Position numbers and translations under genes: made by a program. From Zarea fungicola (taxonomy: Eukaryota; Ascomycota; Sordariomycetes; Hypocreales; Cordycipitaceae), in contig FWCC01000069.1 in NCBI GenBank assembly GCA_900169235.1, forward strand, positions 1-64,000: a stretch of DNA of 64,000 nt, written 5' to 3'. The notes under the pieces are model-generated. The model was not told the origin of the DNA and searched no databases. It was given only the letters and a program-made list of their open reading frames with translations. Of this stretch, positions 1-11,549 are shown in pieces (position 1 is the first letter of the stretch; every line of letters starts with the position of its first letter).

Positions 1-312
1 GAAACTCGTGCTCAGGGACTTAGTACAGTCGGCGCAACACCAAGATGAACCCCGAATCGCAATCCGCGTGGCGGCAAAAGGCCCCCCCAAACCTCCAAAC
101 CCATCACGAGCTGCGCCGCCAGAAGACATATATATATATACTTCACAGCTTGCCCTGGCGCGGTGTACTCCATTATCACACCCATCCGTCACATCTGCGG
201 ATCCATCCCGTCCTTCACCGAGAGCCGATCATCATCAATTCGGCGCCCTCTGCAAGCTTTCCTTCCCCTGACTTACGAAGCTTCAAAACACCGTCACACC
301 CGCCCGCCCAAG
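1..312. other. Upstream region of the AP-2 sigma gene
   Basis: No gene is visible. The stretch holds a short AT dinucleotide run near 129-140 and a C/T-rich leader up to the ATG at 313, as is common for fungal promoters and 5' UTRs. The open frames here are short and unlike any family I know. Confidence 0.5.
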
Positions 313-829
313 ATGCTCTCCTACATCCTCATTCAGAACCGACAGTCCGTACATCATCGTTTCCTTGACCCATCCTAACACATAAGAGACAAACGAACTT
401 CTAACAACATTATTTTAATCCTTCAATAGAGGCAAGACCCGTCTGGCCAAATGGTACGCCCCCTTTAGCGACGAGGAAAAGATCAAGCTGAAAGGCGAAG
501 TCCACCGCCTCGTCGCGCCCCGCGACCAAAAGTACCAGTCAAACTTCGTCGAGTTTCGCAACCACAAAATCGTCTACCGCCGATATGCTGGTCTTTTCTT
601 TTGCGTCTGCGTCGACACCAACGACAATGAACTCGCTTACCTAGAGGCTATTCACTTCTTCGTCGAGGTCCTCGACGCCTTTTTCGGCAACGTCTCGGAG
701 CTCGACCTCGTCTTCAACTTTTACAAAGTCTACGCCATTCTCGATGAGGTGTTTCTCGCTGGAGAGATTGAAGAGACGAGTAAACAGGCCGTCTTGACGA
801 GACTCGAGCATTTGGACAAGCTGGAATAA
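313..829 (+). CDS. APS2: AP-2 clathrin adaptor complex, sigma subunit
   Basis: This is the small subunit of the AP-2 adaptor, which links cargo and clathrin during endocytosis at the plasma membrane. Exons are 313..344 and 430..829, giving 143 aa, the normal size for the family. The join CA|A restores the hallmark start [20 protein letters not shown]. Family-typical segments follow, including [20 protein letters not shown], then [20 protein letters not shown] and the C-terminal [11 protein letters not shown]. The whole protein is one longin-like clathrin adaptor small-chain domain. The intron has a slightly unusual donor (GTCCGT), but it is the only join that keeps the Q-G-K-T motif. The gene stands alone and faces a minus-strand gene. 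AP-1 and AP-3 sigma chains are less likely because the ILIQNRQGKTR start is AP-2 type. Confidence 0.95.
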
Positions 830-1154
830 CCAAGAACCTCCCCGGCTCAAACAATTCGAAAGGATCTAAAGAGAACCGCGAAAAGAGCTCGACCTTTCCT
901 CTGAATGGGCATCACACTCTCACTGTACATACCCTGATGGCATATCCTGGAGTTCTGGTGTTGGGGTCCTTACATGGCCTAATGCAGGCTGAGACAATTC
1001 TTTTTTAAATGTGTTCCAATATATTACTGCTTTACTTGGACTACATAATATTGCCAAATAACTAGGCCTCTTCAATGTAAATGCTGTCCCGTTATTTCGA
1101 ACAGCCATGCGTATTCGCTACAAGCCAAAGGTCATAACCCTCTTCATATCCTGG
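830..1154. other. Convergent intergenic spacer
   Basis: This 325-bp AT-leaning spacer lies between two convergent gene ends and should carry both 3' UTRs. I see no gene in it. Confidence 0.4.
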
Positions 1155-2996
1155 TCAACGTCGCTCCATCCGCGCTCGCATGTCCCAGACAATTGGATTC
1201 GATGGATCATATTCCTCCCATGTCCAGTATTCACGCAACGGCTTCAACTGCGAAAAATCGCCCCACGTATCCAAAGCAATATCACGAGATGTGTGATGGA
1301 TCCTAACGTTCGTTCTTCTTGCAAAAAATCTTGTAACTGCCGGATGGTATCCAACCAGCGGCTTCTCATCCTGACTACGCTCCAGGATCTCTAGCTGCTG
1401 TGGTAAGGGACTGGCGTGCATCTTGGGAAATGGCGCTGCTTGAACCCCAACGCGTGCAGAAGCGGTCTGCTGCTGCTGTTGTGTCGACTCCAGCAGGTTA
1501 CTTGAAGCTGAGCCCAAAGTCTGTGGAGGCAGACTGGTTCCACCATATAGTGGCATACGAAAACCCTGTGGCACTCCAAAATGGCTCAGTGACTTGTTGC
1601 CACTGGTCGAACTGGTAACGGATGGCCTCAGCGGCAGTTGTTTGTCTAACTCAGCTAGAGGCTCATTCGTTCCGAAGCAAGCTTGTCGTACTTCAGCTGG
1701 TGCCATGTTTGCACTGGTGTCTGTGAGTTCATCCTGATCAACTGTTATTATGTGTGCTATGTGGCTGAAGTCACTCACTTGCCTCTTCCCAAGGAGAAAG
1801 ACGACCAGTTTCATTGTCACGCCAGCTTCCAAAACAGTGGTCAGACGACCTGGGGTTACTTAAAGCCAGTGTGCCAAACTCGGATCCAAACGAACGGTCA
1901 GCATAAGCACCCCATGGTGAATTGCCAAAAACAGTTGACGATTTTACTGATTTTGGCAGTGCAGAAGGCGTCCTAGCTTGCTGTTTCAGCTGAGACTGAA
2001 CATTGTTAATTTGCCAGCTCGGCTTTTGCCTCTGCCTTGTCTGGGTTCCTGTCACGACCCCGGCAAGGGAGGGTCGCGGGGGAGGTGTTGGCGACCTATC
2101 CTCGACCTTGATCGCTGTTTGCTGTTTTTTAACCCGCGGGGGTACATCTTTCTCGCGATTACGTCTAGTAGCGACATCTCGGTCAGGGCTCCAATGGGAG
2201 CTACCCCGAGACGGCCGCCGTGGAGATGCTATCCTCATGATTAGCTTCACATTAGCTTCACAAAGTCACATGAACGATGACTCTCTCTACACTTACGTTC
2301 AAAGTCAAATCGAAGTCCGTCACGTTTCCGCGATACCTCTTCCTCCCATTCGCGGCGTACCGTGTACTGCCAAGGATATTCGTTCCGGTCCTTGGTTCGG
2401 GGTGAAGAATAATGTGACTCTCGCCTGCCATCAGACATACTTTGGTGGTTAACTTGAACCGAAGATATTTGACTAAAATGCAGCGCCTTCTGTCTTTTGG
2501 ACAATGACGAGGAAGATGACGCCTGGGTGCGGGAAGCCTGCGTCTTTTGCTCCTCGCGTTTGCCGTCATCCTCCAGAGAGGCATGCTTGCGTTTGTTGCG
2601 TGGTACAGTGGAAAATCGTTCAGAAATAAATGAACTGATGCGGACGTGCAACTCTCCAACAGCTGTGTTAAAGTTTATGGGAATAATCACAGACGCAGTA
2701 GCGACCGTGTTCCAAGCCTCCAGGGCCAGGTCACGGGTGCATCCAATCTCCCAAAGGAACTTGCACCACTTTTCCACGATAGCGGGCATTTCATGGGGAG
2801 GAAATGAATACGCTTTCTCCCAGAGCCAAGCAGTGTAAATAGAAAGGATGTTGCGGACCGTCTGCTTGTGCTGTGAGGCCCCGAGGCGCTTCTCCAGAGT
2901 GTCCTGCCTCATCTGGGCCAAGTCTCGAAGGTTGCGAAGACCATTGCAACCCATCTTGTCACGGGCATTAACAAGCAGGACGTCAAGGTGATCCAT
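1155..2996 (-). CDS. Uncharacterised 571-aa protein
   Basis: I do not recognise the family. Exons from the ATG at 2996 are 2297..2996, 1779..2228 and 1155..1720. The two introns (68 and 58 nt) have good donors and acceptors and restore one 571-aa frame. Residues 1-130 look globular and helical, with several tryptophans (such as YTAWLWEKAY and VEKWCKFLWEIG). Residues 135-330 are charged and low-complexity, with serine runs, KR clusters and prolines. A tryptophan-rich tail follows (LREYWTWEEYDPSNPIVWDM). The basic middle would suit a nuclear protein, but that is inference. There is no signal peptide or membrane segment. Several in-frame ATGs exist; I chose the first one that keeps the helical N-terminus. 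Confidence 0.75.
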
Positions 2997-3449
2997 CTTG
3001 ATCCAGATATGGAGTAAGCTGGATGGTTGGATGTAGAGGACAGTTTAATGTGATGGTTGAGAAGGATTGCCAACGCCAACAGGGAAAACTTCAGACGATT
3101 CCCATAGGCGGCAGATTAAAGGGGAGAAGCAGAACGCAAAAATTATACTGCTACAAACGCAACCGCAGGGTTAAGCAGACCTGGCATGCTGTCGTTCCTC
3201 CCTACTGCCAACTGCCAGCTGGCAAGTGGCGACAGCAGCTGGAGGCGAGCGTTTGCGATCAACCCAGGCCAAGAGCCAACTCTTTATCTACCCGAGCACC
3301 TACGTAGGCAGTTAGTTACCTACAAAGAGGATTTGCTTAAGTTTTTATTTGATAAATACTCATTCGCTGCACACAAAGAAAATGAACTCATCTAAAAATG
3401 CCTACATACAGCTTGTTGCATCATTCCCATACATTACAGCAACTTCCCT
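2997..3449. other. Intergenic region upstream of the 571-aa protein gene
   Basis: This 453-bp region is the presumed promoter of the upstream minus-strand gene plus the 3' end of the IST1 gene. Two exact palindromes are visible, TGCCAGCTGGCA at 3213..3224 and CCTACGTAGG at 3299..3308. Neither can be tied to a factor from sequence alone. Confidence 0.4.
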
Positions 3450-4441
3450 TTACCGTTTCTTTAGTGCCGCAAATCTCTGCTCTAGATCAGAAATGTCTGG
3501 TACTGAACCATCTGGTTCATTTTTCCTTGTCGAGCTGCTCCTTCTCCCGCTTGGCTTCAGCTCGACCGACCCCAGTGTGATCTTGGGATGCACATTATCT
3601 GTAGTCGGCCGCGGCGGCGTAACGGTCAGCGGACTCGTGGGATCTTCGAGTTCCGCCACTCTTCGTCTCGCTGGCGTCGTAATTTTGGCGTCTGCCGCAG
3701 ACAGTGACTTTTGCTCCGCTATGAGCGGCTCCTCTAGTATCTTCTGAGCCTGCCCACCTGAGGGGCCATCATCATCGTCATCATCCTCAAACTCGGGCGG
3801 CGGCGACGGCTTCTCTCTCTTCGGCCAGTCGACGCCATATGCACGCGCAATCTCCTCGAGATAACCCTGCACGAGCTCCCTGCGTGGGGGCTCTACGCTC
3901 AGCTTCCTAACCACCTTTTCATTCACTTTGCCCTCTGCATTGTCCGTCGCTGCGAGCACAAACTCCTTGCCATACTTTTCTGCCAGCAGCTGCCGCACCG
4001 TCGCAAGCTCTTTGATCTCCGTCTTAGGCGCGGCGAAGATGAGGCTCTGAATCGCCTCCTCCAGACCCGCATCCACCTGTGGGCCGTCCATGAGACCTGA
4101 GCGGGCAAGGAGCAATTCGCAGTAGAGCTCAAGCATCTCGTGTAGCTCAGTAATGATATCGGAGCGGATGATATTCTCGACGCGGATCGTAGCGGAGTCG
4201 ACTTTGCCGGACTCGAGCAGCTGCGCCATCGCACGACGCTGCGTCTTGCCGAGTTGCTCGTCGCGCTGCTGCACCATGCGCAGACGCGCAATGGACAGTT
4301 TGAGTTGGACTTTAATCCTAGTCTGCGTGGAAAAGCTGCATGTCAGCATGTTTCAGTTTTACAAAACTATCGTTGCTCTCGGAGGCATGTCCCCATCAGT
4401 GAGGATGCGATGCTTACCTGCCACGTAGCTCCGGGAGGCAT
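3450..4441 (-). CDS. IST1: IST1-like regulator of ESCRT-III / Vps4
   Basis: IST1 is an ESCRT-III-related protein that binds Did2 and Vps4 and tunes multivesicular-body sorting at endosomes. A tiny first exon (4418..4441, eight codons, MPPGATWQ) is joined in phase 0 to 3450..4322, giving 298 aa. Residues 9-175 carry the IST1 (DUF292) helical domain, with IKVQLKLSIARLRMVQQRDE, then AKTQRR-type basic helices and VENIIRSDIITELHEMLELY. After it come an acidic stretch (EDDDDDD) and a proline/serine-rich linker. The protein ends in a short helical tail, DISDLEQRFAALKKR, which fits a Vps4-binding MIM-like element by position and pattern. The 95-nt intron sits directly after the start region, so the first exon is easily missed. 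Confidence 0.92.
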
Positions 4442-5090
4442 GATTCTGAGCGGTTTCTGATCGAAGCAGGCCTTTGAGTAAGAAAAGGGACACCGAGCAG
4501 TTATGTTGCGAAAATAGATTCCAGAAATAGAGACGGGTGAATAGGCAGCAACATTGCAATGGAGGCGTAACAGGTTGGTACCTCAGTGATGCAACTGTAG
4601 CTCTCTGCGGGGCAGGTTACCCCACCACCAGACGTTCGTTCCACAACACAGCGCGGATGTGCCACCCAAACATCTTCAGTCAGCTTCAGGCAATCGAATC
4701 ACGAGAGAGCCATTCATTCCAGTTGCTAATAAAAACAGGAAAGTGTCAAAAGTACAAGCAGACAGCGTCTTTTTGCATAGTCTACTTCTATATAAGAGCT
4801 ATACTAAAATTATCTCGGCATATCAATCAAAATGCCAACTATTGTCGGAGTCATTCGTCCATATAAGCCTACAACATAAAATGCGTCACGGCGGCAGAAA
4901 AACAGCTCCAGAACATTTCCTGCGATCCTTCATAGCCAAATAACGCCATAGACCAATGCCAAATGCAGACAGAAAAAAAGAAAAAATAATTACAACTTGC
5001 TCACCGATTTTGCCCCGCTCAAGTTCTCGACTTCACAAGGGTAAGGTAAAAACAAAGTATACACAGCCTCGAAAAGAGTCGAGTCTTTAC
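4442..5090. other. Intergenic region between IST1 and NMA111
   Basis: These 649 bp contain the presumed IST1 promoter and the 3' UTR of NMA111. Only short open frames without family resemblance are seen. Confidence 0.4.
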
Positions 5091-8000
5091 CTACTCCACC
5101 TCTGCGTCGGTTGCGGGCACAGGGACACCGTCTGTCGCCTCGCCGTTTAACACCTCGGCACCTTCATATGACACACGGCGCCAACCGCATGGCTCGGAGC
5201 TATCCTTGATCCACTCCATAGTTGGGAAGTAGTGGTCATTCTTCTTCATAGTAATGACCCAGGGCACACAGTCAAACGTGACAGCCTTTAGGCGAAAATC
5301 TAAGGGATGATTAGTACGTTATGTCCAATGTTCTGGAAGAAAGGCATCGCTTACATGTGTTGTCCGGAATCTTACGTGTCGCCGCGATGAACGCATCTAG
5401 ATCAGGAGTTGGCTCGCCATTGACGTGCGTGATGAAGTTGGTAGGGGCCACGCCATACTGATACGCAGGGGACCCGCGAATCCGGCTAGAGACGTATACT
5501 TCGCTATGTAGCTTGCTAATCTGCTGGCGCACAGCCTGGTGAGGGCGATGTAGGATCGCACCACAGAACGAAACGGCATGATCTGTCTCCATGTCCTCTG
5601 CGGGAACAGTCGGCAACTGAAGGTGAATCTCCTCGTTCTCGCGCACAATGACGGCATCGAGAGCAGCCGTGGTATACATAATGTCAAAATCCGTGATGGT
5701 GGTGCAAATCTTGCCGTTTAGCGTCAGAATGATATCACCTTCGAGTAGCGATACTGGTAAGCTGCCGCGCTCGAATGTACGTTTGCTAACCATGAACAAT
5801 TGGTGGTGCGACCGGTTCGCCTGTGTGACCTTTTTGATCCACTCATCAGAAACACCCATCACGGACGCCTGGGACATTTGTACAGAGCGGAGCTCGACCG
5901 ACAAAAGCCGCAGCTTGGGCGTCTCGCCGTTCTGAATGGTAGAAATAACAGGCAGGAGTGTAGGAGTACCGAGACCGAGGTAGTATTCTTCATCACGCTG
6001 GCTGCAGGAAGATCTCTCCCCAAGGTACGACAGCCACAGGGCTTGAACGGTGCCGTCTGGGGCAACAAGGACACCGCTGTTGCATGACGACCCAAGATTA
6101 CTGTCAATGGTAATGGCGTCAACATTGATAGCTCGGTAGCGTGGCGCAGCCGAGTTGGCGGGGATGGCGACGGCAGTGATCTCGGTAACTGTTGTTGAAC
6201 CGTGTACGACTCGCCCAATTCTATTGTACCCCAAAAAGTACGTCTTGGCACCCTGTGAAAGAGGTTCGCTGCTGAGTCGGGCGCTCATGACAGGTGCATC
6301 CACAAGCGATGGGTCGTACTTGACAATAGTGTAGTTTTGAAGAGGGTGCAGGAATACAACCTTGCCCTCGACGATAATGGAATCGGCAATGGTGATTGTA
6401 ATGTCACACAAGTCGTAAGGCACAACAGCTCGCGAGATGAGAACGAGGCCCTTTTCGGCGTCAATTACGAGGCCCATACCCCATCTGCGGTTCTTAGGGA
6501 AGCCATCAAGCTTGACTGGCATAGTGCAGTTAATATGTACGAAGCTGCGGATCAGGCTAGCGATGCCAGGGTCGGGCATGTGATCGAGCTCGATGAAGGA
6601 TGCCGAACGTCGGACAGGTGCTACTGGCGGAAGCGGATCACCTAGGTCTGTAAAATCCCACAGTCCAGTGATGTCATTGCGGACAGCAAGCTTCATCTTT
6701 GCTGACCAGTGACGATCGACATAGATGACTGTGGTGTTGAGAGTGTGGAGGTCGCGAAGATGCTTGTACTGAACGACAACTCGTGCCTTATCTGGGATAC
6801 CTCTCATGACCTCAATGAAGCTTTCGAGATCCGCAACCTTTTTATTATCAACAGACTGGACGATCCAGCCATTATCAGTATTGTCGAATCGGAAGGACCC
6901 AGCCGATTCACAAACGTAGACACCTTTGACAGCCACAGCATAAAGTCTAGCCTGGTGGTACGAAATGTCATGGAAACTTGCACCAGCGACGGAAACAAAG
7001 CGGTCCGGTGTAATTTTGTGCAAGTCGCCGACTTCAATCTCCACCTCGATATCCTCGCCTCCTCTCTGCAAGTGCAGCGCAATGGGCTTACTCACGTTGG
7101 AGTCGAGAATGTCGTCGAGTCGAAGGAACTGAGTGATGAGCTGACCATTAACTTTGATAAGAACGTCACCTTCCTCGACCTTGTGGTGAGAGGGACCATG
7201 GGGAAGTACAATCTCGGCCACGAGCATGTTGGTTTCGTTGGGGAACTCTTGCCGAATGGCAGCCTCCCATTGAGGGGTGAGACCAAGGCGTCGGCACTCA
7301 TCGAACGGCTTTAGCAAGAACTGACACTGGATATCACCGCGAGTGACTGGCTTTCCTTGCTGAATGCACTGCAGAGCGCGCAGGGGGCGATCGAGCGGTA
7401 GGAAATAATCAGTCGAAGCACCATCGGATCTGCCACCAGCCTGGAGGGCAACGGCAGTACCATCCTTGCAGACGACGGGACTACCGGAAGAACCACCGCT
7501 GGCAGCAGCATTGGCCTGGTAGTAGCATGTATTGAAATCGCTGTATCCTTCTCCATATTCCGGCGCATTCCGGTCTAGACGGCTAATGACACCGGACAGA
7601 ATACTGAGTTTCTCGCCCGCATCGTTTCCTACGACGCGAATCTCGACACCAACTGGGACCCAAGATTAGCAGCATGTCCGTGAACTACATTTAGCTGTGT
7701 TTCTCACCTTTTGCTTCTTGGGGAGTCAGATCTAGACCATCCACCTGCATGTACTTGATTGCCTTTGGGTCGTAGCGCAGAATGCCAAAATCGTGGACGG
7801 GGTCGCGGTAAACGGGGTAGCAGTCGACTTCCTCGTGGTTGTCAAAAACGCAGTGACCCCAGAAAGGTCCTGCACCGACGACGTGGCGGTTCGTCATGAT
7901 GTACCTAACGGCGTTGGTCAGCACGCACTGGCGCGATGGTAGAGCAGTAAAGGCCGGATATTAGAGTTCATACCCTCTTTCTGAATCGACAACAAAACCA

Positions 8001-8302
8001 GTCGCTTCGCTCGTTAGCGCAGGGTCAGTGTCAAAGGAGCAAGTCTGACAGAAGCGAATAGCGACGACATTGCGCACAACCTTTTGGATGGTATCTTGCC
8101 ACTCGCCAAGACTAACGGGAGTGCCAATGTACATTTCGGCGTCGTCGACGAGGTCGGACTCGCCATCATAGTGCATCAGGTCGGCATCGGGTGTATTTCC
8201 ATCGTCGGAATAGTTGCCGTTGAGGGCTCTCTTTGCAGCAGGCGCGCGATCTGGGGAGCCCGAGGATTTCCTCTTGGCCCCTGCCGCGATATGGCCGTTC
8301 AT
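5091..8302 (-). CDS. NMA111: Nuclear HtrA/DegP-type serine protease Nma111
   Basis: This is the fungal HtrA-family serine protease with a tandem protease-PDZ architecture, linked in yeast to apoptosis-like death and lipid homeostasis. Exons from the ATG at 8302 are 7974..8302, 7708..7904, 5355..7652 and 5091..5299; all joins keep frame and give 1010 aa, usual for the family. The N-terminus is basic ([18 protein letters not shown]), fitting nuclear import. The catalytic triad is readable: His117 in TNRHVVG, Asp148 in DPVHDFGIL and Ser231 in [11 protein letters not shown]-like segments follow ([11 protein letters not shown] near residue 340, [10 protein letters not shown] later). A second protease-like half near residues 560-720 has lost the histidine context and reads SSCNSGVLV, as expected for the inactive repeat. 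The last intron splits the DN-T-YFRLKAV segment and the final 70 codons end DAEVE. Confidence 0.95.
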
Positions 8303-10267
8303 GTTGGGTGGCGTCGTAGGTGGCTAGCTACAGCTACGAAGCGAGCCTAAGACTTTGCAGAATAATGTTATATGCTTTGTGAATTGCTTTCGCAAGTCTG
8401 GGGCTTCAGCGCGGTGGTAGTGGTGCTATAGGTATCCGTCGCTGTCGTCGAGCTTCTCCAGGACCTTTTTAGCTAAGGCGTCTGCTGTTGGGCGAAGAGA
8501 TGGGGAGCCCCGTGGCGGAAGCTTGTTGTGAGGGAACACCGTTGGGGTTTGCTGCACACAATGATTAAATGGGTGACAGAAGAAAGACAGACGCGGCGCA
8601 AGGTTGCGAGTGTTAGACAAGGAGACGGGGGAGAGATTGTGGAATGCACGGACAGCCCATGTGATCTGGCCGGGTTGATGAGTCTGGGGATTAAAAAAAA
8701 GATGCAACTTTTGAGGCGCGAGAAGGTGGATCACCAGTCCACACCAGCCCAGGTTCTGCCTGCGTTAGCGTTTTTTTCTGGGGATCGAGTGCCTAATTAC
8801 GACTGACTGCACCTAATAATTAGTTGCAGCAGCTGGATGGCCTGGACAAGGAACGCCGGCTAGTGCAAGTATGTAACTACTTACCTACCTAGGCAAGTAG
8901 TAAGCATCTAAAAGAAATCATCGAGTCGCTCTGTAATGAACGGCAGCAACCCACGGTTTGTACCTTGGCCTCAGCAGCCTTTCTTATCCATCCTTCATTC
9001 ACACCACCTTTTCCTCTGTGGGCTCAGCCTCCCGCGATACGCCTCTGCAACTAACTCATGCACATGCACACCTGCATACCGCTTACCGACACAGGCCTAT
9101 CTCGAGACCATGTCCCGGATGGATGCAAGCAACCATGCCAGTATCGATCCATTCCGCCACTTCTTATCGACAACGTAGACCAACAAGGTAGATGGGATGA
9201 GTAGTCGGATCCAGCTGCCCCCCCCCCCCCCCCCCCCNNCCCCCCCCCCCCCCCCTTTTTTTATGGCTGTTTCTTTCATAGAGCGCCTCCAAACTATCGT
9301 ATGGTTTGCCAGAAGCCGTCGATAGAATGAGAACAACAGCACACGTAAAAGAGATGATGAACGGAACGCCCTAACCCTGACAATCAAAACTCGCCTGCCG
9401 GGCTAGCGCGACAAACCCGTGGCGCCACCACTTCGATGTCACTCCCTTCTGCATGGTACCCTGGTCCACGTGATGGAAATAACGACATGTGTGCTTCGTA
9501 TGCATCTGTCTTTGCCTATAGTTACACTCTAGACCTGGATTTCATGAGGTGGGGGGTTTGGGGCAATGGTGTGTGCTTGCCACGCATTTAACTTGGTTCC
9601 CAGGTCTGTACTTGTAGCGGATCTGCTCCTCGGACCAAGACTACGGAAACAGGCATTCCAGCATGAAGTAGAGTCATACAAATTCATTGTACTGGATTCA
9701 TAAACGAATTCAAAGGTAGTTTTTAATTCTCTGTGCATGATCGACACTGCTTGTAACTACCAGCGTGACTCATAAAAGTTGCTATCTTTCCGCGGCACAG
9801 CAGTTGAGAAAGCCCACACATGAGCAAGTAGTTTAAAAATTAGCTGCGAAAAAGGAAAAGCCGAAAGCGGTTGTACTGTTTTACTTGCTTTGGTCAAGAC
9901 ACAGGAATGAGAATGCTTTGCCCTTGCCCCTGCCCTTACAGCTATAGTGCAATCAATTTTCCCGATGGGATTTCTTCCTCGAAAGTAGTAGCGTATTTCC
10001 TAGATTGGTAAATTACCCTTTCTTCACGAAGTTGACTGATATTCTCTCTGCTTTCTTCTTTCCTTCGACCCAAGCCAATCATTACAATCTGTCTAAAGGC
10101 ACGCCTTAAAACTAAGTAAGCCATTCCGTCTGCGTATCTTGTTGCTTCTCGTTTTCACAATGTCCGTCGTCCTTCTCTATTCCCGGTGATTGCCCTTTGT
10201 ACCTTCAACTCAAAAAGTAAAGCAAGTTGTCATCTCCTACTCCTTCGTTGTTCCGATTTGCGAGAAG
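8303..10267. other. 1.97-kb region without a convincing gene
   Basis: This stretch holds the presumed NMA111 promoter. Short open frames occur on both strands (for example 8426..8734 minus and 8936..9178 plus), but none has family resemblance or plausible splice partners. A long C homopolymer with two N bases lies at 9218..9255. An ACCTACCTAGG-type motif is seen near 8882. Confidence 0.4.
9218..9255. repeat. Poly-C homopolymer interrupted by NN
   Basis: A run of C spans 9218..9255 with N at 9238-9239, followed at once by seven T. Its true length is unknown: the two Ns mark an unresolved base call or a gap closure in the assembly. Confidence 0.9.
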
Positions 10268-10905
10268 TTAATCTTCATCGTCATCGCTTGCGGGATCTTC
10301 GATTTTGGCAGGAGAGTTGTCTGGAGTGACTGTAGATGTGCTCTTCAGTTAGCTGGGGACAAACCGCTCTTTAAACAATTACAATAGTAAACGGGCTCTT
10401 ACGAGTTCGCTGATGTTTCTTCTGTGGAGTTGTCTTCTGTGCCGGCGATCCATCATCCGTTGCCTTGCGTTTGGCAGCCGCTCCTCTTCCTGTCCAAAGA
10501 GGTCAGATAAACGAACGACATTTCAGAAAGTAAATCCTCAAATAGCATAAAATTTTGAGTACAGAGGCTTTAACGTATTGATTTGTGAATAAAATCGTAC
10601 CTTTGGCTTTAGTAGGCGTGGCTGGCTGACCAGACGCCTTCTCCAACTCTGCCACGAGGGCCTTAATCTTGGCCCACTGATGCTGAAGGGACTTGGGAGT
10701 GCGACCGGGCATGTTAATCTCATTCCATTTGATGCTCTGTCCACTGCGCTGGAGCTGGGCCACGACACGGAGAAGAAATTGAAACTGTGAGAGGTGTTAG
10801 GTTCTCGAACAACATATTAATGGTCGGATTTGAAGTCGTATGGGACTATTTTACCCTAGCCTCGTCGGTCCAAGCATTCTTGGGATCGGGGGATGCCTCT
10901 GCCAT
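10268..10905 (-). CDS. Small Myb/SANT-like protein, copy A
   Basis: Four exons (10855..10905, 10601..10784, 10403..10489, 10268..10329) encode 127 aa. Residues 10-65 form a Myb/SANT-like helical domain: NAWTDEARFQFLLRVVAQL, then IKWNEINMPGRTPKSLQHQW and AKIKALVAELEK. The conserved tryptophans and the GRTPKSLQHQW recognition-helix pattern are typical of fungal Myb-like DNA-binding proteins. The tail is basic (GRGAAAKRKATDDG) and then acidic (ASDDDED), which fits a small chromatin or DNA-binding protein in the nucleus; this role is inferred. Intron phases are 0, 1 and 1. The next gene upstream in genome order (11550..12160) has the same structure, so the two look like a tandem duplication. Confidence 0.85.
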
Positions 10906-11549
10906 TTCAATTGAATGGATTTTATGTAGTGGTGAGTAGAAATTGATTGAGTGTATGAGTTGAGTTGTGGGCGTTTGTTGATGGAAGGAAAAGGTGGTGT
11001 TGGGAGGTGATGGGAAGAGAGGCGGTGCGTCAGATGATGGTGGGCGAGGCGCATAACAAACGGATGGCTTAAATAATCGCTAGCAAGTGAAAAAAAGCTA
11101 GCAAACACGAATAATGAAAAGCACAAGCCTGGTAAGATAAGATAAACAAGGCAATGCAGACATGGAAGTGAGTCCAAAGTGAAGATCTGTGTGAGCCCGC
11201 ACGAGCTCAACAACACTTGAAGGAGTGAAAACATGTCCATCAACAGCAAGTACACATCATTTGCAGAGTACGAGAATAGGTTATTGCCCTTTAAAAATAA
11301 AAGCACTTAAAAAAATAAGAGCTGCATTTAATTTCAAGTGCTAAGAGAGGCTATCTCCGTCGTGAATTGGTGCTAAACTCAGAACAGCCTTTTATAGCTG
11401 GCCTCCCATTCTGCTTCCTGCTGTCCTACAGCGCATGGGCCATAGTTGTTGCAATATCATTTAGCAAATAGAATAAACTGTTAAGAACGATAAATTTGCC
11501 GATTTGGCTTTTTCCTCAGACAACTGTCCTCCTCGTTTCGTAGTCTCTT
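10906..11549. other. Spacer between the two Myb-like genes
   Basis: This 644-bp stretch includes the presumed promoter of copy A and the 3' UTR of copy B. The minus-strand leader just before the ATG at 10905 is rich in C, T and A. A 151-codon minus-strand open frame (10851..11306) is a promoter shadow with low-complexity composition. Confidence 0.4.

Noticed and set aside
8426..8734. 102-codon minus-strand frame upstream of NMA111
   Set aside because: No recognisable domain, it begins in promoter DNA and no splice partner is evident.
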